The notes under the pieces were generated by a model that saw only the letters and a list, made by a program, of their open reading frames with translations, was not told the origin of the DNA and searched no databases. The position numbers and the translations under genes are program-made. This document shows positions 8,720-16,930 of a stretch of DNA of 42,809 nucleotides, in pieces. The stretch's first letter is position 1; each line of letters starts with the position of its first letter. Source of the stretch: Coriobacteriia bacterium (GTDB lineage: Bacteria; Actinomycetota; Coriobacteriia; Anaerosomatales; SLCP01); NCBI GenBank assembly GCA_007121015.1, contig SKMN01000024.1, forward strand, positions 1 through 42,809, given 5' to 3'.

Positions 8720-10395
8720 ATCACCACCCGGGCTACCTCCGCAAGGCTCGTGTGCCCGGCGGCGACTTTGTCCAGAGCGTCCCGCCGAAGCGTCACCATT
8801 CCCTTCTCGATGGCCAACTCGCGGATGCGGTCGGCCGAGGCACCGCTCATGAACAGGCGCACGATGTCCTCATCGACGGGCATGATCTCGAACAGGCCGA
8901 CCCTGCCTCGATATCCGGAGTGCGCGCAGCGGTCGCAGCCGTCGGGTGCGTAGACCGTCACCTCCTGCGCTTCTTCAGGCGTGAAGCCGGCAGCGACCAG
9001 CTCGGCCGTCGTCATCTCGGCCGCCGTCTTGCACTCCGGACAGAGGCGCCGGGCGAGACGCTGGGCGACCACCCCGAGGAGCGAGGAGCCGACGACGTAA
9101 GGAGGCACCCCCATGTCGACGAGGCGCGTGAACGCCGACGGGGCGTCGTTCGTGTGGATCGACGAGAGCACGAGGTGGCCGGTGAGCGCGGAGCGGATGG
9201 CGATCTCCGCTGTCTCCGGATCGCGGATCTCGCCGACCATGATGATGTCAGGGTCGGAACGCAGCACGGTGCGCAACCCGGTGGCGAACGTCAGGCCGAT
9301 CCTCGGGTTGACTGCGATCTGCGTCACACCAGCCATCTGGTACTCGACCGGGTCCTCGATGGTGATGATCTTACGATGAGGGTCGTTGAGCTCCTGAAGT
9401 GCGGCGTAGAGCGTGGTCGACTTGCCCGAACCGGTCGGTCCCGAGATCAAGAGAGCACCGTAGGGCCTGGCGATCGTGTCCCGCACCGCGCCGAGGTGTA
9501 TATCGTTCATGCCGAGGTCCGTCAGAGAAAGGAACGAGAAGTCCGCGTTGAGGATCCTGATGACGAGGCTCTCCCCGAAGGGTGTGGGCACGCTCGCTAC
9601 CCTCAGGTCGATCGGGCGGTCCTCGATCTTCAGCGCGATCTTGCCGTCTTGCGGGCGCCTCCTCTCGGCGATGTCCATCTCGGCCATGATCTTCACGCGG
9701 CTGGTGACCCCCGCGCGCGCCGCCATAGGCAACGACATGACCTCGTGGAGTACCCCGTCGATGCGATACCGGATGCGCACCCCGTGCAGCCCCGGCTCGA
9801 TGTGGATGTCGCTCGCCCGCTCGACGACGGCCTCGCGGATGAGCTGGTTGACGAGCCGGACGATCGGAACGTCCTCGCCGCCGACGAGCACCTGCTCCTC
9901 GTACTCTTGGGGCTCGTCGTCGACATCCTCCATCGCATCGACCACCTCCTGAAAGGTGTCCGCCGCCGACACGTACTTCTCGATAGCGTGGCGGATCTGC
10001 GATGGAGGCGTGACGACGGGCACGACCCGGTGTCCGGTGCGGACCTCGACCTCGTCGGCGGTCTCGATGTCGAGCGGGTCGGCCATCGCCAGCACGAGAT
10101 CGTCGTCGCGGAACCCTATCGGGATCACCTGCCGCATGAGGGCCACCCGGGCAGGCAGTAAACTAGCGGCGGAACGGTCGACGCGGTGCGCGGAGAGGTC
10201 GACGTACTCGTAACCCTTCTGCGTGGCGAGGGTGTCGGCGATGTGCTCCTCGGTGGTCATCCCGAGTGACACGAGTACCGCACCGAGCTTGCCTCCACTA
10301 CGGCGCTGTTCATCGAGCGCGGCATCCATGTCCTCACGGGTCACCACGCCCGCGGTGACGAGGAGCTCTCCGAGACGTTCCCGCGTGTAAGCCAC
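8716..10395 (-). CDS. Type II secretion / type IV pilus assembly ATPase (GspE/PilB family)
   Basis: The 559-residue hexameric ATPase would power assembly of a pseudopilus or type IV pilus at the cytoplasmic membrane. Residues 1 to about 145 form the MshEN/GspE N-terminal region (RLGELLVTAGVVT). The ATPase core has Walker A GPTGSGKST (319-327), a Walker B-like region IIMVGEIRDPET (385-396), and the zinc-binding tetracysteine module of this family (C452, C455, C487, C490). I chose GTG at 10395 because GGAGG lies 4 nt upstream; a longer reading from 10449 adds 18 unlikely residues. No other pilus genes are in the window, so the partner machinery must lie elsewhere. Confidence 0.95.
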   Translation of the reverse strand: MAYTRERLGELLVTAGVVTREDMDAALDEQRRSGGKLGAVLVSLGMTTEEHIADTLATQKGYEYVDLSAHRVDRSAASLLPARVALMRQVIPIGFRDDDLVLAMADPLDIETADEVEVRTGHRVVPVVTPPSQIRHAIEKYVSAADTFQEVVDAMEDVDDEPQEYEEQVLVGGEDVPIVRLVNQLIREAVVERASDIHIEPGLHGVRIRYRIDGVLHEVMSLPMAARAGVTSRVKIMAEMDIAERRRPQDGKIALKIEDRPIDLRVASVPTPFGESLVIRILNADFSFLSLTDLGMNDIHLGAVRDTIARPYGALLISGPTGSGKSTTLYAALQELNDPHRKIITIEDPVEYQMAGVTQIAVNPRIGLTFATGLRTVLRSDPDIIMVGEIRDPETAEIAIRSALTGHLVLSSIHTNDAPSAFTRLVDMGVPPYVVGSSLLGVVAQRLARRLCPECKTAAEMTTAELVAAGFTPEEAQEVTVYAPDGCDRCAHSGYRGRVGLFEIMPVDEDIVRLFMSGASADRIRELAIEKGMVTLRRDALDKVAAGHTSLAEVARVVM

Positions 10396-10411
10396 GCATC
10401 CTCCATCCTGC

Positions 10412-10431
10412 CATGCTCGCCGAGGAGCATG
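10412..10431 (-). repeat. Perfect hairpin directly upstream of the GspE/PilB ribosome-binding site
   Basis: The minus strand holds CATGCTC (10431-10425), a 6-nt loop, and GAGCATG (10418-10412), a perfect 7-bp stem. It ends 7 nt before the GGAGG of the ATPase gene (10404-10400). There is no T-tract, so it is not a terminator. It may tune translation or mRNA stability. Confidence 0.5.
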
Positions 10432-10464
10432 CGGTTCGTTACCGGTCATTCAGTGTATCCCCGT

Positions 10465-10752
10465 CTAACCCCTGTCGCGTACGACGCTCAGAAGCCACTC
10501 GACCAGCAGGATCGCGAGGATCGTCACGGCGACATCGGAGTCGAGCACGCCTCCATACGGGGTGCGCGGCGCAGTCAGACCGAGGGGCAGGTGAAGCGGG
10601 TCGGTGAGCGCGACGAGCGCCCGTCCCGCACTGTGGGCGGCGAGGGCTCCGAAGAACTCGACGACGACCCGCAAGAGCAGGACTAACGCGAGCACCAGCA
10701 ACACGTTCGCGAGGAACGTGACCGCAAGCTTGGTAGCGCGCGCACCGCCCAT
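10465..10752 (-). CDS. YggT-family small membrane protein
   Basis: The 95-residue protein has two hydrophobic segments (about residues 8-30 and 70-90) around a polar loop with TPYGGVLDSD, the layout of the YggT/YlmG family. Members are linked to cell division, osmotolerance or c-type cytochrome/envelope functions, but no biochemical role is assigned here. A longer reading frame starts at 10845. I chose ATG at 10752 because GGGAGG lies directly upstream at proper spacing and the 95-residue length fits the family. It is 69 nt upstream of the GspE/PilB gene. Confidence 0.7.
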   Translation of the reverse strand: MGGARATKLAVTFLANVLLVLALVLLLRVVVEFFGALAAHSAGRALVALTDPLHLPLGLTAPRTPYGGVLDSDVAVTILAILLVEWLLSVVRDRG

Positions 10753-10791
10753 CGGTCCTCCCGGTGACATGCCGCACGGACGTACACACCG

Positions 10792-10797
10792 ATTATG
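10792..10797 (-). promoter_or_regulatory. Putative -10 box for the YggT-like gene
   Basis: The minus strand reads CATAAT (five of six matches to TATAAT) about 40 nt upstream of the ATG at 10752. No convincing -35 box is seen at 16-18 nt, so this is tentative. Confidence 0.3.
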
Positions 10798-10882
10798 GAG
10801 CGAACGGGGCGCGTCCGCCACCGACTGGCCGTGGGAGTGACCCACCGCATACGATGCCGGGTACCGATCGGCTTGCTGTTCG

Positions 10883-11137
10883 TCAGCGGACCTGATCGGA
10901 GAGGATGCGGCCGATCATCATCGCCGCGATCTCGTCTGATGTGGGAGGCTGCGTCGCTATGCGAGCGCGTGCGGCGTCGATACGGTCTTCGCGGTATTCG
11001 GGCAGCCCGTCGAGGTGGAAACGAACCTTTGCGAGCAGGTCCGGAGGCACTTCAACGGTGATGCAGCCGCTGCATCTGTACTCTGGCGTATGCAGGAGTT
11101 CGGCGGCGCGCCGAGCCTGCTCATCGGAGATCATCAT
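10883..11137 (-). CDS. FlgM-like small protein (putative anti-sigma factor)
   Basis: The 84-residue product ends in a segment that resembles the C-terminal FlgM domain: REDRIDAARARIA, a short turn, then SDEIAAMMIGRIL. FlgM holds the flagellar sigma factor inactive until the hook is built. The N-terminal half is unusual and carries a CxxC pair (YRCSGC). No flagellar genes are in the window. The frame is open back to 11266, but those extra residues lie inside a structured leader, so the start is ATG at 11137 (or 11134). The ribosome-binding site is weak. Function as an anti-sigma factor is inferred from similarity only. Confidence 0.6.
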   Translation of the reverse strand: MMISDEQARRAAELLHTPEYRCSGCITVEVPPDLLAKVRFHLDGLPEYREDRIDAARARIATQPPTSDEIAAMMIGRILSDQVR

Positions 11138-11310
11138 ACTGCTATGACTATCGGCCGGAACGTGACCGGACTTGAACCCCGGGGACGACGAAAAACATGT
11201 GGCGATCACCCCGCTGAAAGGCCCCAGGAAACGCCCTTCAAAAAGGGGGAGCCCCAAGGCCGGCACCTTGAGGCTCAGGGGTAAGGGGTTGCACTTGCAT
11301 GCAACTTACC
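11138..11310 (-). ncRNA. Structured leader or small RNA upstream of the FlgM-like gene
   Basis: The predicted transcript begins at or near 11309. Hairpin A (11310-11280) pairs GGTAAG with CTTACC and, inside, TTGCA with TGCAA, with a 3-nt bulge. Hairpin B (11276-11249) pairs GAGCCTCAAGG with CCTTGGGGCTC (11 bp, one U-G) around a 6-nt loop. CCCC and TTTTT follow (11248-11240), then a small CCCTT/AAGGG hairpin. The remaining stretch to 11138 contains further GC-rich blocks. I cannot match it to a riboswitch class that I know. It could be a 70-nt small RNA ending at the T-tract, an attenuator, or a leader that controls the FlgM-like gene. Confidence 0.5.
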
Positions 11311-11314
11311 GATG

Positions 11315-11343
11315 ATGATACAGGCCGAAATACGCCTGCGCAA
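11315..11343 (-). promoter_or_regulatory. Sigma-70-type promoter for the structured leader
   Basis: The minus strand has TTGCGC (11343-11338), a 17-nt spacer, and TATCAT (11320-11315). Each hexamer matches four or five of six consensus positions and the spacing is optimal. It lies between the nuo terminator and the structured leader. Confidence 0.6.
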
Positions 11344-11352
11344 GGCTTTCGT

Positions 11353-11376
11353 GAAAAAACGACCGATTTCGTTCTT
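11353..11376 (-). terminator. Intrinsic terminator of the nuo operon
   Basis: Nine nt after the nuoN stop, the minus strand has AGAACGA, a 6-nt loop, and TCGTTTT continuing into a run of T (stem of about 7 bp with one G-U). It is placed correctly to end the nuo transcript and to insulate the downstream promoter at 11315-11343. Confidence 0.7.
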
Positions 11377-11385
11377 ACCCAGCGA

Positions 11386-12840
11386 TTACGCAAACGAGAG
11401 GAGCGTCGCGACCCAGCGCAACCCGATGAACAGCGGCGCCACGCCTATCCCGAGGAGCACGAGCGTGAGCACGCATGCCGCGGTGACAGCGGGCACATCA
11501 GGCGTCGTCTCCGGTGCCGGCGAGTCGGCGGCGCCTTGCCCGCCCGGGTCGGCCCCTTCGAAATACGCAGCCTTGAGCACCGCACCGTAGTAGCCGAACG
11601 ACACGACCGACGCAAGCACCCCAACGAGCGCGAGCCACCAGAACCCGGCCGACACCGCCATGCCGAACACCAGGAACTTGCCCCAGAAACCAGCGGTCAG
11701 CGGCATGCCGACGAGCGAGAACATGGCCACCACGAGCGCGGCCCCGGCAAGAGGATGGCTCCTCCCCACCCCGGCGAGTCCTGCGATGGTGCCGTCCCAC
11801 TCGGGTCGCACGCTTCGGACGTACCCCGCGATGAGGTACGCGACGGCAGCGGCGGCAGCGTACGCGATCAACAGGACGGCCACCGCCATCATCGCCGGTG
11901 CACCGAGCGCCGGTGCGACGAGCGCGTAGCCCACCTGGGCGATGCCTGAGTACGCGAGCATGCGGGTGTAGGAGCGCTGCGCGAGTCCGCCAAAGACCCC
12001 GAACGCCATGGAGGCGACCGCGAGTGCGCCAAACACCCACAGGGCTATCGTCGGGTCGATGTACGGGAAGACGGCGCGCGTGAACAGGAACATAAGCGCG
12101 ACCACGACGGCGAGCTTGGGGATTCCCGCCAGAAGCGCCGAGGCGTGCGGCGGCGCGCTCTCGAAGGCATCCGGGGCCCACGAGTGGAACGGGAAGGCGC
12201 CGAGTTTGTAGGCGAGGGCGACCGCGATGAGCACGAATGCCGTCGTCACGGGAGGCGCGGTCATGCCCGCCATCCCCGCCCGCAGCCACACGTACGACGT
12301 CGACGCGCCGTACATACCGAACAGGATGGCGAGGCCGAGGACGAACAAGCTGGTCGCCACCGCGCCTTGGACGAAGAACTTCAGGGCCGCCTCGGTCGAT
12401 GCCTCGGTCCGGGCGGACCACACGAGCGCGTAGCCGCCGACGGCCATCGCCTCGAGACTGATGAGGAGCACGAGCAGATCGGCCCCTTGAGCGATCGCGG
12501 CAGCCGCTATCGCCACGACCGCGGCCAGTGCGGCGAGCCCGCCACCGCTCGGCGTAGACCGCAGCCAGCCGAGCGAGCCGATCACGACCACGGCTGCCAG
12601 CCCTAACACGACGGCGCTCACCACTGAGAATCCGGCGCCACTGACGGCAAGGTCGCCCGAGATCGCCGCCGGTCGCCCGTGGGCGATCCCCGCCACGACG
12701 GCGCCACCCGCGAGCCCTGCCGACGCACCGAACACGGCGAGAGCGCGCCGTCCGAACGCATCGGCCATGATGGCCAATGCAACGCCCACGACCGCGACGA
12801 TATGCGGGGCGAACGCGCTAGCGAGGGACACGGTCTCCAT
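11386..12840 (-). CDS. nuoN: Complex I membrane subunit NuoN
   Basis: The 484-residue, roughly 14-helix antiporter-like subunit belongs to the proton-pumping arm of complex I. Typical motifs include EAMAVGGYALV (conserved Glu in TM5), YKLGAFPFHSWAPDAFE around the channel lysines and FTAGFWGKFLVF-like text late in the protein (LTAGFWGKFLVF). It is the last gene of the operon and starts one nt after the nuoM stop. Length agrees with bacterial NuoN. Confidence 0.96.
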   Translation of the reverse strand: METVSLASAFAPHIVAVVGVALAIMADAFGRRALAVFGASAGLAGGAVVAGIAHGRPAAISGDLAVSGAGFSVVSAVVLGLAAVVVIGSLGWLRSTPSGGGLAALAAVVAIAAAAIAQGADLLVLLISLEAMAVGGYALVWSARTEASTEAALKFFVQGAVATSLFVLGLAILFGMYGASTSYVWLRAGMAGMTAPPVTTAFVLIAVALAYKLGAFPFHSWAPDAFESAPPHASALLAGIPKLAVVVALMFLFTRAVFPYIDPTIALWVFGALAVASMAFGVFGGLAQRSYTRMLAYSGIAQVGYALVAPALGAPAMMAVAVLLIAYAAAAAVAYLIAGYVRSVRPEWDGTIAGLAGVGRSHPLAGAALVVAMFSLVGMPLTAGFWGKFLVFGMAVSAGFWWLALVGVLASVVSFGYYGAVLKAAYFEGADPGGQGAADSPAPETTPDVPAVTAACVLTLVLLGIGVAPLFIGLRWVATLLSFA

Positions 12841-12841
12841 G

Positions 12842-14287
12842 TCACATCCCTCCCGCGAGCGCGGCGATGAGCGCGAGCGCGTCGCCCGTCATGTCGAGCA
12901 CGAACATCGGCCACACGCCGAGGGCGACGATGCACGCGGCCAGCACGACGGCCGGGACCAGGTCGCCTGCGGATATATCGGATATCTCAGCCCACTCCTC
13001 GGCGATCTCTCCGTGCAACGTACCCTTGACCGCGCGAAGATTGTAGGCGGCGGCGAGCACGAGACCCGCCATCACCGGGACGATCGAGTACGACCACGCG
13101 CCGAACCCGGCGACGACCGCGAGGAACTCGCCCGGGAAGCCGGAGAGTCCCGGGAGTCCCAAGCTTGCGAGGGCGGCGAAGGTGAAGAGTGTCGCCCACC
13201 GCGGGAGGGTCGCTCCCATGCCGCTGAAGCGCTCGATGTCCCGCGTGTGGGTGCGATCGTAGAGTTGGCCCACGAGGAGGAAGAGCAACGGCGCGACGAG
13301 ACCGTGCGAAACCATGACGAGCATCGCAGCGGCGAAACCGCGCTCCGTACCGGCCGAGATACCGAGGAGCACGAAGCCCATGTGCGAGACGCTCGAGAGC
13401 GCGACGAGGCGCTTCAGGTCTGTCTGCGCGAGCGCGAGGGCCGCACCGTAGAAGATGCCCACGCCGCCGAGGACCGCGAGTATCGGCCGCGCCGCCTCGA
13501 ACACCTCGGGTGCGATGGGCAGCGCCAGGCGGAGCAGGCCGTAGCCGCCCATCTTGAGCAGCACGCCGGCGAGGAGGATCGATCCGGCGGTGGGGGCCTC
13601 GACGTGGGCGTCGGCGAGCCACGTGTGCACGGGGACGGCTGGGATCTTCACGAGCATGCCGGCCGCGATGAGCCAGAACACGAGCGTGGGCTGGCCGAGC
13701 ACGAACGCCGAGTCGAGGACCTCGGCCAGGCCGGTGTGTCCCGTCTGGAAGACCGCGGTCAAGATACCCACCAACATGAACGCGCTGCCGGCGAACGTGT
13801 AGATGAAGAACTTCATGGCCGCGTGGCGCCGGTCCTCGTGTCCCCACACGCCGATGAGGAAGTACATCGGGATGAGGACCGCCTCCCAGAAGACGTAGAG
13901 CAAGATGACGTCGGCAGCGAGGAAGACGCCGGCGATCGAGGCCTGGAGGCCAAGGAGTAACGCGTGGTGTGCGGCCGCCTTCTCGCGCACGCCCCACGAC
14001 GCGAGCACCGCGACCGGACCCAGCACCGCGGTGAGTGCGAGCAGCGGGGCGCTCAGCCCGTCGATACGCAACGTCCAGAACGGGAACGCCTCGCGCGCAA
14101 GCCGGATGCCATCGACTGCGGTACCTGTCAGCACGCCTGCAGACGCGAGCGAGGCGAACACGGCCGTGAATGCGACCGAGAACGCGAGCGCGATGGCGCG
14201 CGGGCGCGTTGCGGATCCGCGTCCCAGGGCGATGACGGCTGCGACGCCGAGCAGCGGCACCGCTACGAGGAGATCGACGGCGAGCAT
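12842..14287 (-). CDS. nuoM: Complex I membrane subunit NuoM
   Basis: The 481-residue antiporter-like subunit pumps protons in the membrane arm. The conserved channel Glu is in FWEAVLIPMYFLIGVWG, with further family motifs in VHTWLADAHVEAPTAGS and SVSHMGFVLLG. The ATG at 14287 lies 4 nt after the nuoL stop and follows a G-rich ribosome-binding site. Length and helix number are typical. Confidence 0.97.
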   Translation of the reverse strand: MLAVDLLVAVPLLGVAAVIALGRGSATRPRAIALAFSVAFTAVFASLASAGVLTGTAVDGIRLAREAFPFWTLRIDGLSAPLLALTAVLGPVAVLASWGVREKAAAHHALLLGLQASIAGVFLAADVILLYVFWEAVLIPMYFLIGVWGHEDRRHAAMKFFIYTFAGSAFMLVGILTAVFQTGHTGLAEVLDSAFVLGQPTLVFWLIAAGMLVKIPAVPVHTWLADAHVEAPTAGSILLAGVLLKMGGYGLLRLALPIAPEVFEAARPILAVLGGVGIFYGAALALAQTDLKRLVALSSVSHMGFVLLGISAGTERGFAAAMLVMVSHGLVAPLLFLLVGQLYDRTHTRDIERFSGMGATLPRWATLFTFAALASLGLPGLSGFPGEFLAVVAGFGAWSYSIVPVMAGLVLAAAYNLRAVKGTLHGEIAEEWAEISDISAGDLVPAVVLAACIVALGVWPMFVLDMTGDALALIAALAGGM

Positions 14288-14291
14288 CGCG

Positions 14292-16121
14292 TCACACCCC
14301 CCTGCCGAGGTAGGCTACGAGCGCGAGCAAGGCGACCGTGCCCGCACCGAGGAGGGTCGTGTACCACTGGGTGTCGCCACTCTGGAGCGCTGAGTAACCG
14401 CGCCCCACGAGACGGGCGAGCGCCCCGACGCCCTCGACGGACCGATCGACGACCCCGCGGTCGACCACCCGGTCGAGCACGCGCGCGGTCGCGCATGCCG
14501 GACGGGTCACCGTCTGCCGCACGATCTCGTCGAAACCCCAGCCGTTGCGCGCCCACCGAAGCGGTCCCACGAAGGCGAGCTTGGTGACGTCGGCGCCCTG
14601 TTTGGGCCGTATGCCGGAGACCGCACCGACAGCGATACCGAGAACGGCGAGCGCGGTCGCGATGCTCGCGACGAGGACGTCGATCTCGCCGTGATGTCCG
14701 CCTGCGAGCTCGGCGATCGGCCCGCCGGCAAAGCCGAGTGCCGCGGCGAACGCGGCCAGGACCACGAGGGGTACACGGAGGTCCCACCCGCCCTCATGGG
14801 GTACTCCTTCCCCTCGGTAGCTGCCAAAGAACACGAGCACCGTGGTCCGCGTGATGTAGAAGGCGGTGAGCGTGCTCGCCGCGAAGAGCATCACTCCCCA
14901 CCCAAGGTCAGCGCCGACCACGGTGTGGAGGACCTCGTCTTTGCTGAAGAAACCGGAGAGCGGCGGGATACCGGCGAGGGCGGCGGCGCCCACGAACCAC
15001 GTGCCGGCGGTGAGCGGCATCTTCTTGAGCAGGCCGCCCATGGCGTCGAGGCGTTGGGTACCCGTCGCATGGATGACACTTCCCGCGCCGAGGAACAACA
15101 GTGCCTTGAACGCCGCGTGTGTCACGAGGTGGAACATCGCCACGACCCACGCGCCGGCACCGATGGCCGCGAACATGAACCCGAGCTGGCTGATCGTAGA
15201 GTAGGCGAGCACCTTCTTGATGTCGCGCTGCGCGCCCGCAGAACCCGCCGCAGCGATCGCCGTGAACCCGCCGAGGACGAGGATGATCGTCTGCACGTCG
15301 GCCGATGCGCCCACCACCGGCCACGCCCGCGCGAGCAGGAACACACCCGCCGCGACCATCGTCGCCGCGTGGATGAGCGCGGAGACCGGAGTGGGACCCT
15401 CCATGGCGTCGGGGAGCCAGATGTGGAGCGGGAACTGCGCGGACTTGCCCACCGCCCCCACGAGCAAGAGGAGCCCGATCGTGCTTACCGTCGATGCCTC
15501 CATCCCCGGCACCGCCGCGAAGACCGCCGTGTAGGACAGGTCACCCACCTCGCGCCAGAGGAGCGCGAGCGCGAGCAGCAGTCCCATGTCACCCACGCGC
15601 GTGGTGAGGAACGCCTTCACCGCCGCGGTGGACGCCTCCGGCCTCGTGAACCAGTATCCGATCAACAGGTACGAGCACACGCCGACGAGTTCCCACCCGA
15701 TGAACAGGCCGAGGAACCCATCGGCCACCAGGAGCGCTGACATCGCCCCGGTGAAGAGCGCGAGCACGGCGAAGTATCTCGGCAACGCTTCTCCGGGGCC
15801 GAGGTAGCCCCGCGAGAAGACGACCACGAGGAACGCGACGAGCCCGACGACGAGCAACATGAGCGCTGTCAGGCCATCGATGGCCCACCCCACGGTGAGA
15901 CCGGCGCCGAGCCACTCGACAGACCCCGACGCGATCGCACCCTCCTCGCCTGCGAGCACGCGCGCACTCGCCGCGACACCTACCGCGAACACCCATGCCG
16001 GGGCGAGCGCGGCGAGCGCGGCGACCCGGGTGCCCAACACGCGACCGGCGGTAGCGGCGAGCACCGCGATCACGAGCGGTACCGCCACGACGCTCCAGCC
16101 GTATGTCGCTATCCCTGTCAC
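14292..16121 (-). CDS. nuoL: Complex I membrane subunit NuoL
   Basis: The 609-residue largest antiporter-like subunit carries the long lateral C-terminal helix. Motifs include GWELVGVCSYLLIGYW (channel Glu), FPLHIWLPDAMEGPTPVSALIHAATMV (conserved Lys/His path) and GIPPLSGFFSKDEV. The GTG start at 16121 follows AAGGGG at good spacing and lies 3 nt after the nuoK stop. Length is typical. Confidence 0.97.
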   Translation of the reverse strand: MTGIATYGWSVVAVPLVIAVLAATAGRVLGTRVAALAALAPAWVFAVGVAASARVLAGEEGAIASGSVEWLGAGLTVGWAIDGLTALMLLVVGLVAFLVVVFSRGYLGPGEALPRYFAVLALFTGAMSALLVADGFLGLFIGWELVGVCSYLLIGYWFTRPEASTAAVKAFLTTRVGDMGLLLALALLWREVGDLSYTAVFAAVPGMEASTVSTIGLLLLVGAVGKSAQFPLHIWLPDAMEGPTPVSALIHAATMVAAGVFLLARAWPVVGASADVQTIILVLGGFTAIAAAGSAGAQRDIKKVLAYSTISQLGFMFAAIGAGAWVVAMFHLVTHAAFKALLFLGAGSVIHATGTQRLDAMGGLLKKMPLTAGTWFVGAAALAGIPPLSGFFSKDEVLHTVVGADLGWGVMLFAASTLTAFYITRTTVLVFFGSYRGEGVPHEGGWDLRVPLVVLAAFAAALGFAGGPIAELAGGHHGEIDVLVASIATALAVLGIAVGAVSGIRPKQGADVTKLAFVGPLRWARNGWGFDEIVRQTVTRPACATARVLDRVVDRGVVDRSVEGVGALARLVGRGYSALQSGDTQWYTTLLGAGTVALLALVAYLGRGV

Positions 16122-16124
16122 CGG

Positions 16125-16439
16125 CTACCCCTTGACCCCGGTGAGCTCGTCGATCCGCGTGGTACGGAACCGCCGCGCGACCGCGACCACGAGCGCGAGC
16201 CCGATGGCGGCCTCGGCTGCGGCGAGGACGATGATCATCACGCCGGTCGCCTCGACCGTGCCGCCGCCGACCTGCGTGCCCGCGATCATCTCGCCGGTAG
16301 CGCCGAGCCCTACGAGCAACAGCGTCGCCGACCCGAGCATGACCTCGATCGACGCGAGCACGGCTACGAGGTCGCGTCGCGTCAAGACGCCGTAGAGTCC
16401 GACGCTGAAGAGAAGCATGGCCACGACGAGGAGGTTCAT
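16125..16439 (-). CDS. nuoK: Complex I membrane subunit NuoK
   Basis: The 104-residue three-helix subunit contributes conserved membrane Glu residues to proton transfer (IEVMLGSATLLLV in helix 2 and AAAEAAIGLALVVA in helix 3). The frame continues upstream, but ATG at 16439 overlaps the nuoJ stop by 4 nt (ATGA) and gives the normal family length. Confidence 0.95.
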   Translation of the reverse strand: MNLLVVAMLLFSVGLYGVLTRRDLVAVLASIEVMLGSATLLLVGLGATGEMIAGTQVGGGTVEATGVMIIVLAAAEAAIGLALVVAVARRFRTTRIDELTGVKG

Positions 16440-16930
16440 CGCTCCTCCCCTCCCACGATGATGACCACGGCGACGAGGACGGCGAGCAGCATGACGCCCA
16501 CCATCTCGAAATGCGTGAGCATCGGGCCGAGGAGCACCGCGGCGACCTCGTCGGTCCCCGTCACCATGGCGCCCGCGACCGGGTCGTGGACGAAATCCTT
16601 GAGGGCGGTCACCACCATGATGAACAGGCCGCCGGCGACGGTGATCGATGCGATGTCGTGCCGCGTCTCGAGGTACGGAGAGCCTTCCGTCGAGCGGTGC
16701 ACGAGCATGATCGCGAACACGAACAGCACGAGCACGCCTCCCACGTACACGAAGAGCTGGACGACGCCGAGGAACGAGGCTTTCCAGTAGACGAAGAAGC
16801 CGGCTATCGAGAGCAGGAACGCGGCGAGCCCGATCACCATGCGGGTGACGTCGCGCGCGAAGACGGTGACGATCCCGCCCGCGAGCGCGACACCCGCCAG
16901 TATGGCGAAGACGACGGATTCGATGCTCAT
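16436..16930 (-). CDS. nuoJ: Complex I membrane subunit NuoJ
   Basis: The 164-residue, five-helix subunit includes the TM3 region with VVQLFVYVGGVLVLFVFAIML, where complex I has a pi-bulge involved in coupling. The start is ATG at 16930, overlapping the stop of the oxidoreductase-ferredoxin fusion by 4 nt. The frame extends further upstream without a plausible protein. Translational coupling to the fusion gene shows that the fusion is an integral member of the operon. Confidence 0.95.
   Translation of the reverse strand: MSIESVVFAILAGVALAGGIVTVFARDVTRMVIGLAAFLLSIAGFFVYWKASFLGVVQLFVYVGGVLVLFVFAIMLVHRSTEGSPYLETRHDIASITVAGGLFIMVVTALKDFVHDPVAGAMVTGTDEVAAVLLGPMLTHFEMVGVMLLAVLVAVVIIVGGEER

Noticed and set aside
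7691-10161. Two long plus-strand open frames opposite deoB and the GspE/PilB gene
   Set aside because: They are shadows of well-supported genes, with no recognisable motif.
11161-11190. tRNA-like T-arm text (GGGGTTCAAGTCC) in the leader
   Set aside because: No acceptor, D or anticodon stems could be drawn around it.
11138-11266. N-terminal extension of the FlgM-like protein
   Set aside because: It falls in the structured leader downstream of a promoter; the translated residues look non-coding.
11138-11310. c-di-GMP riboswitch upstream of the FlgM-like gene
   Set aside because: The conserved GEMM core elements and tetraloop are absent.
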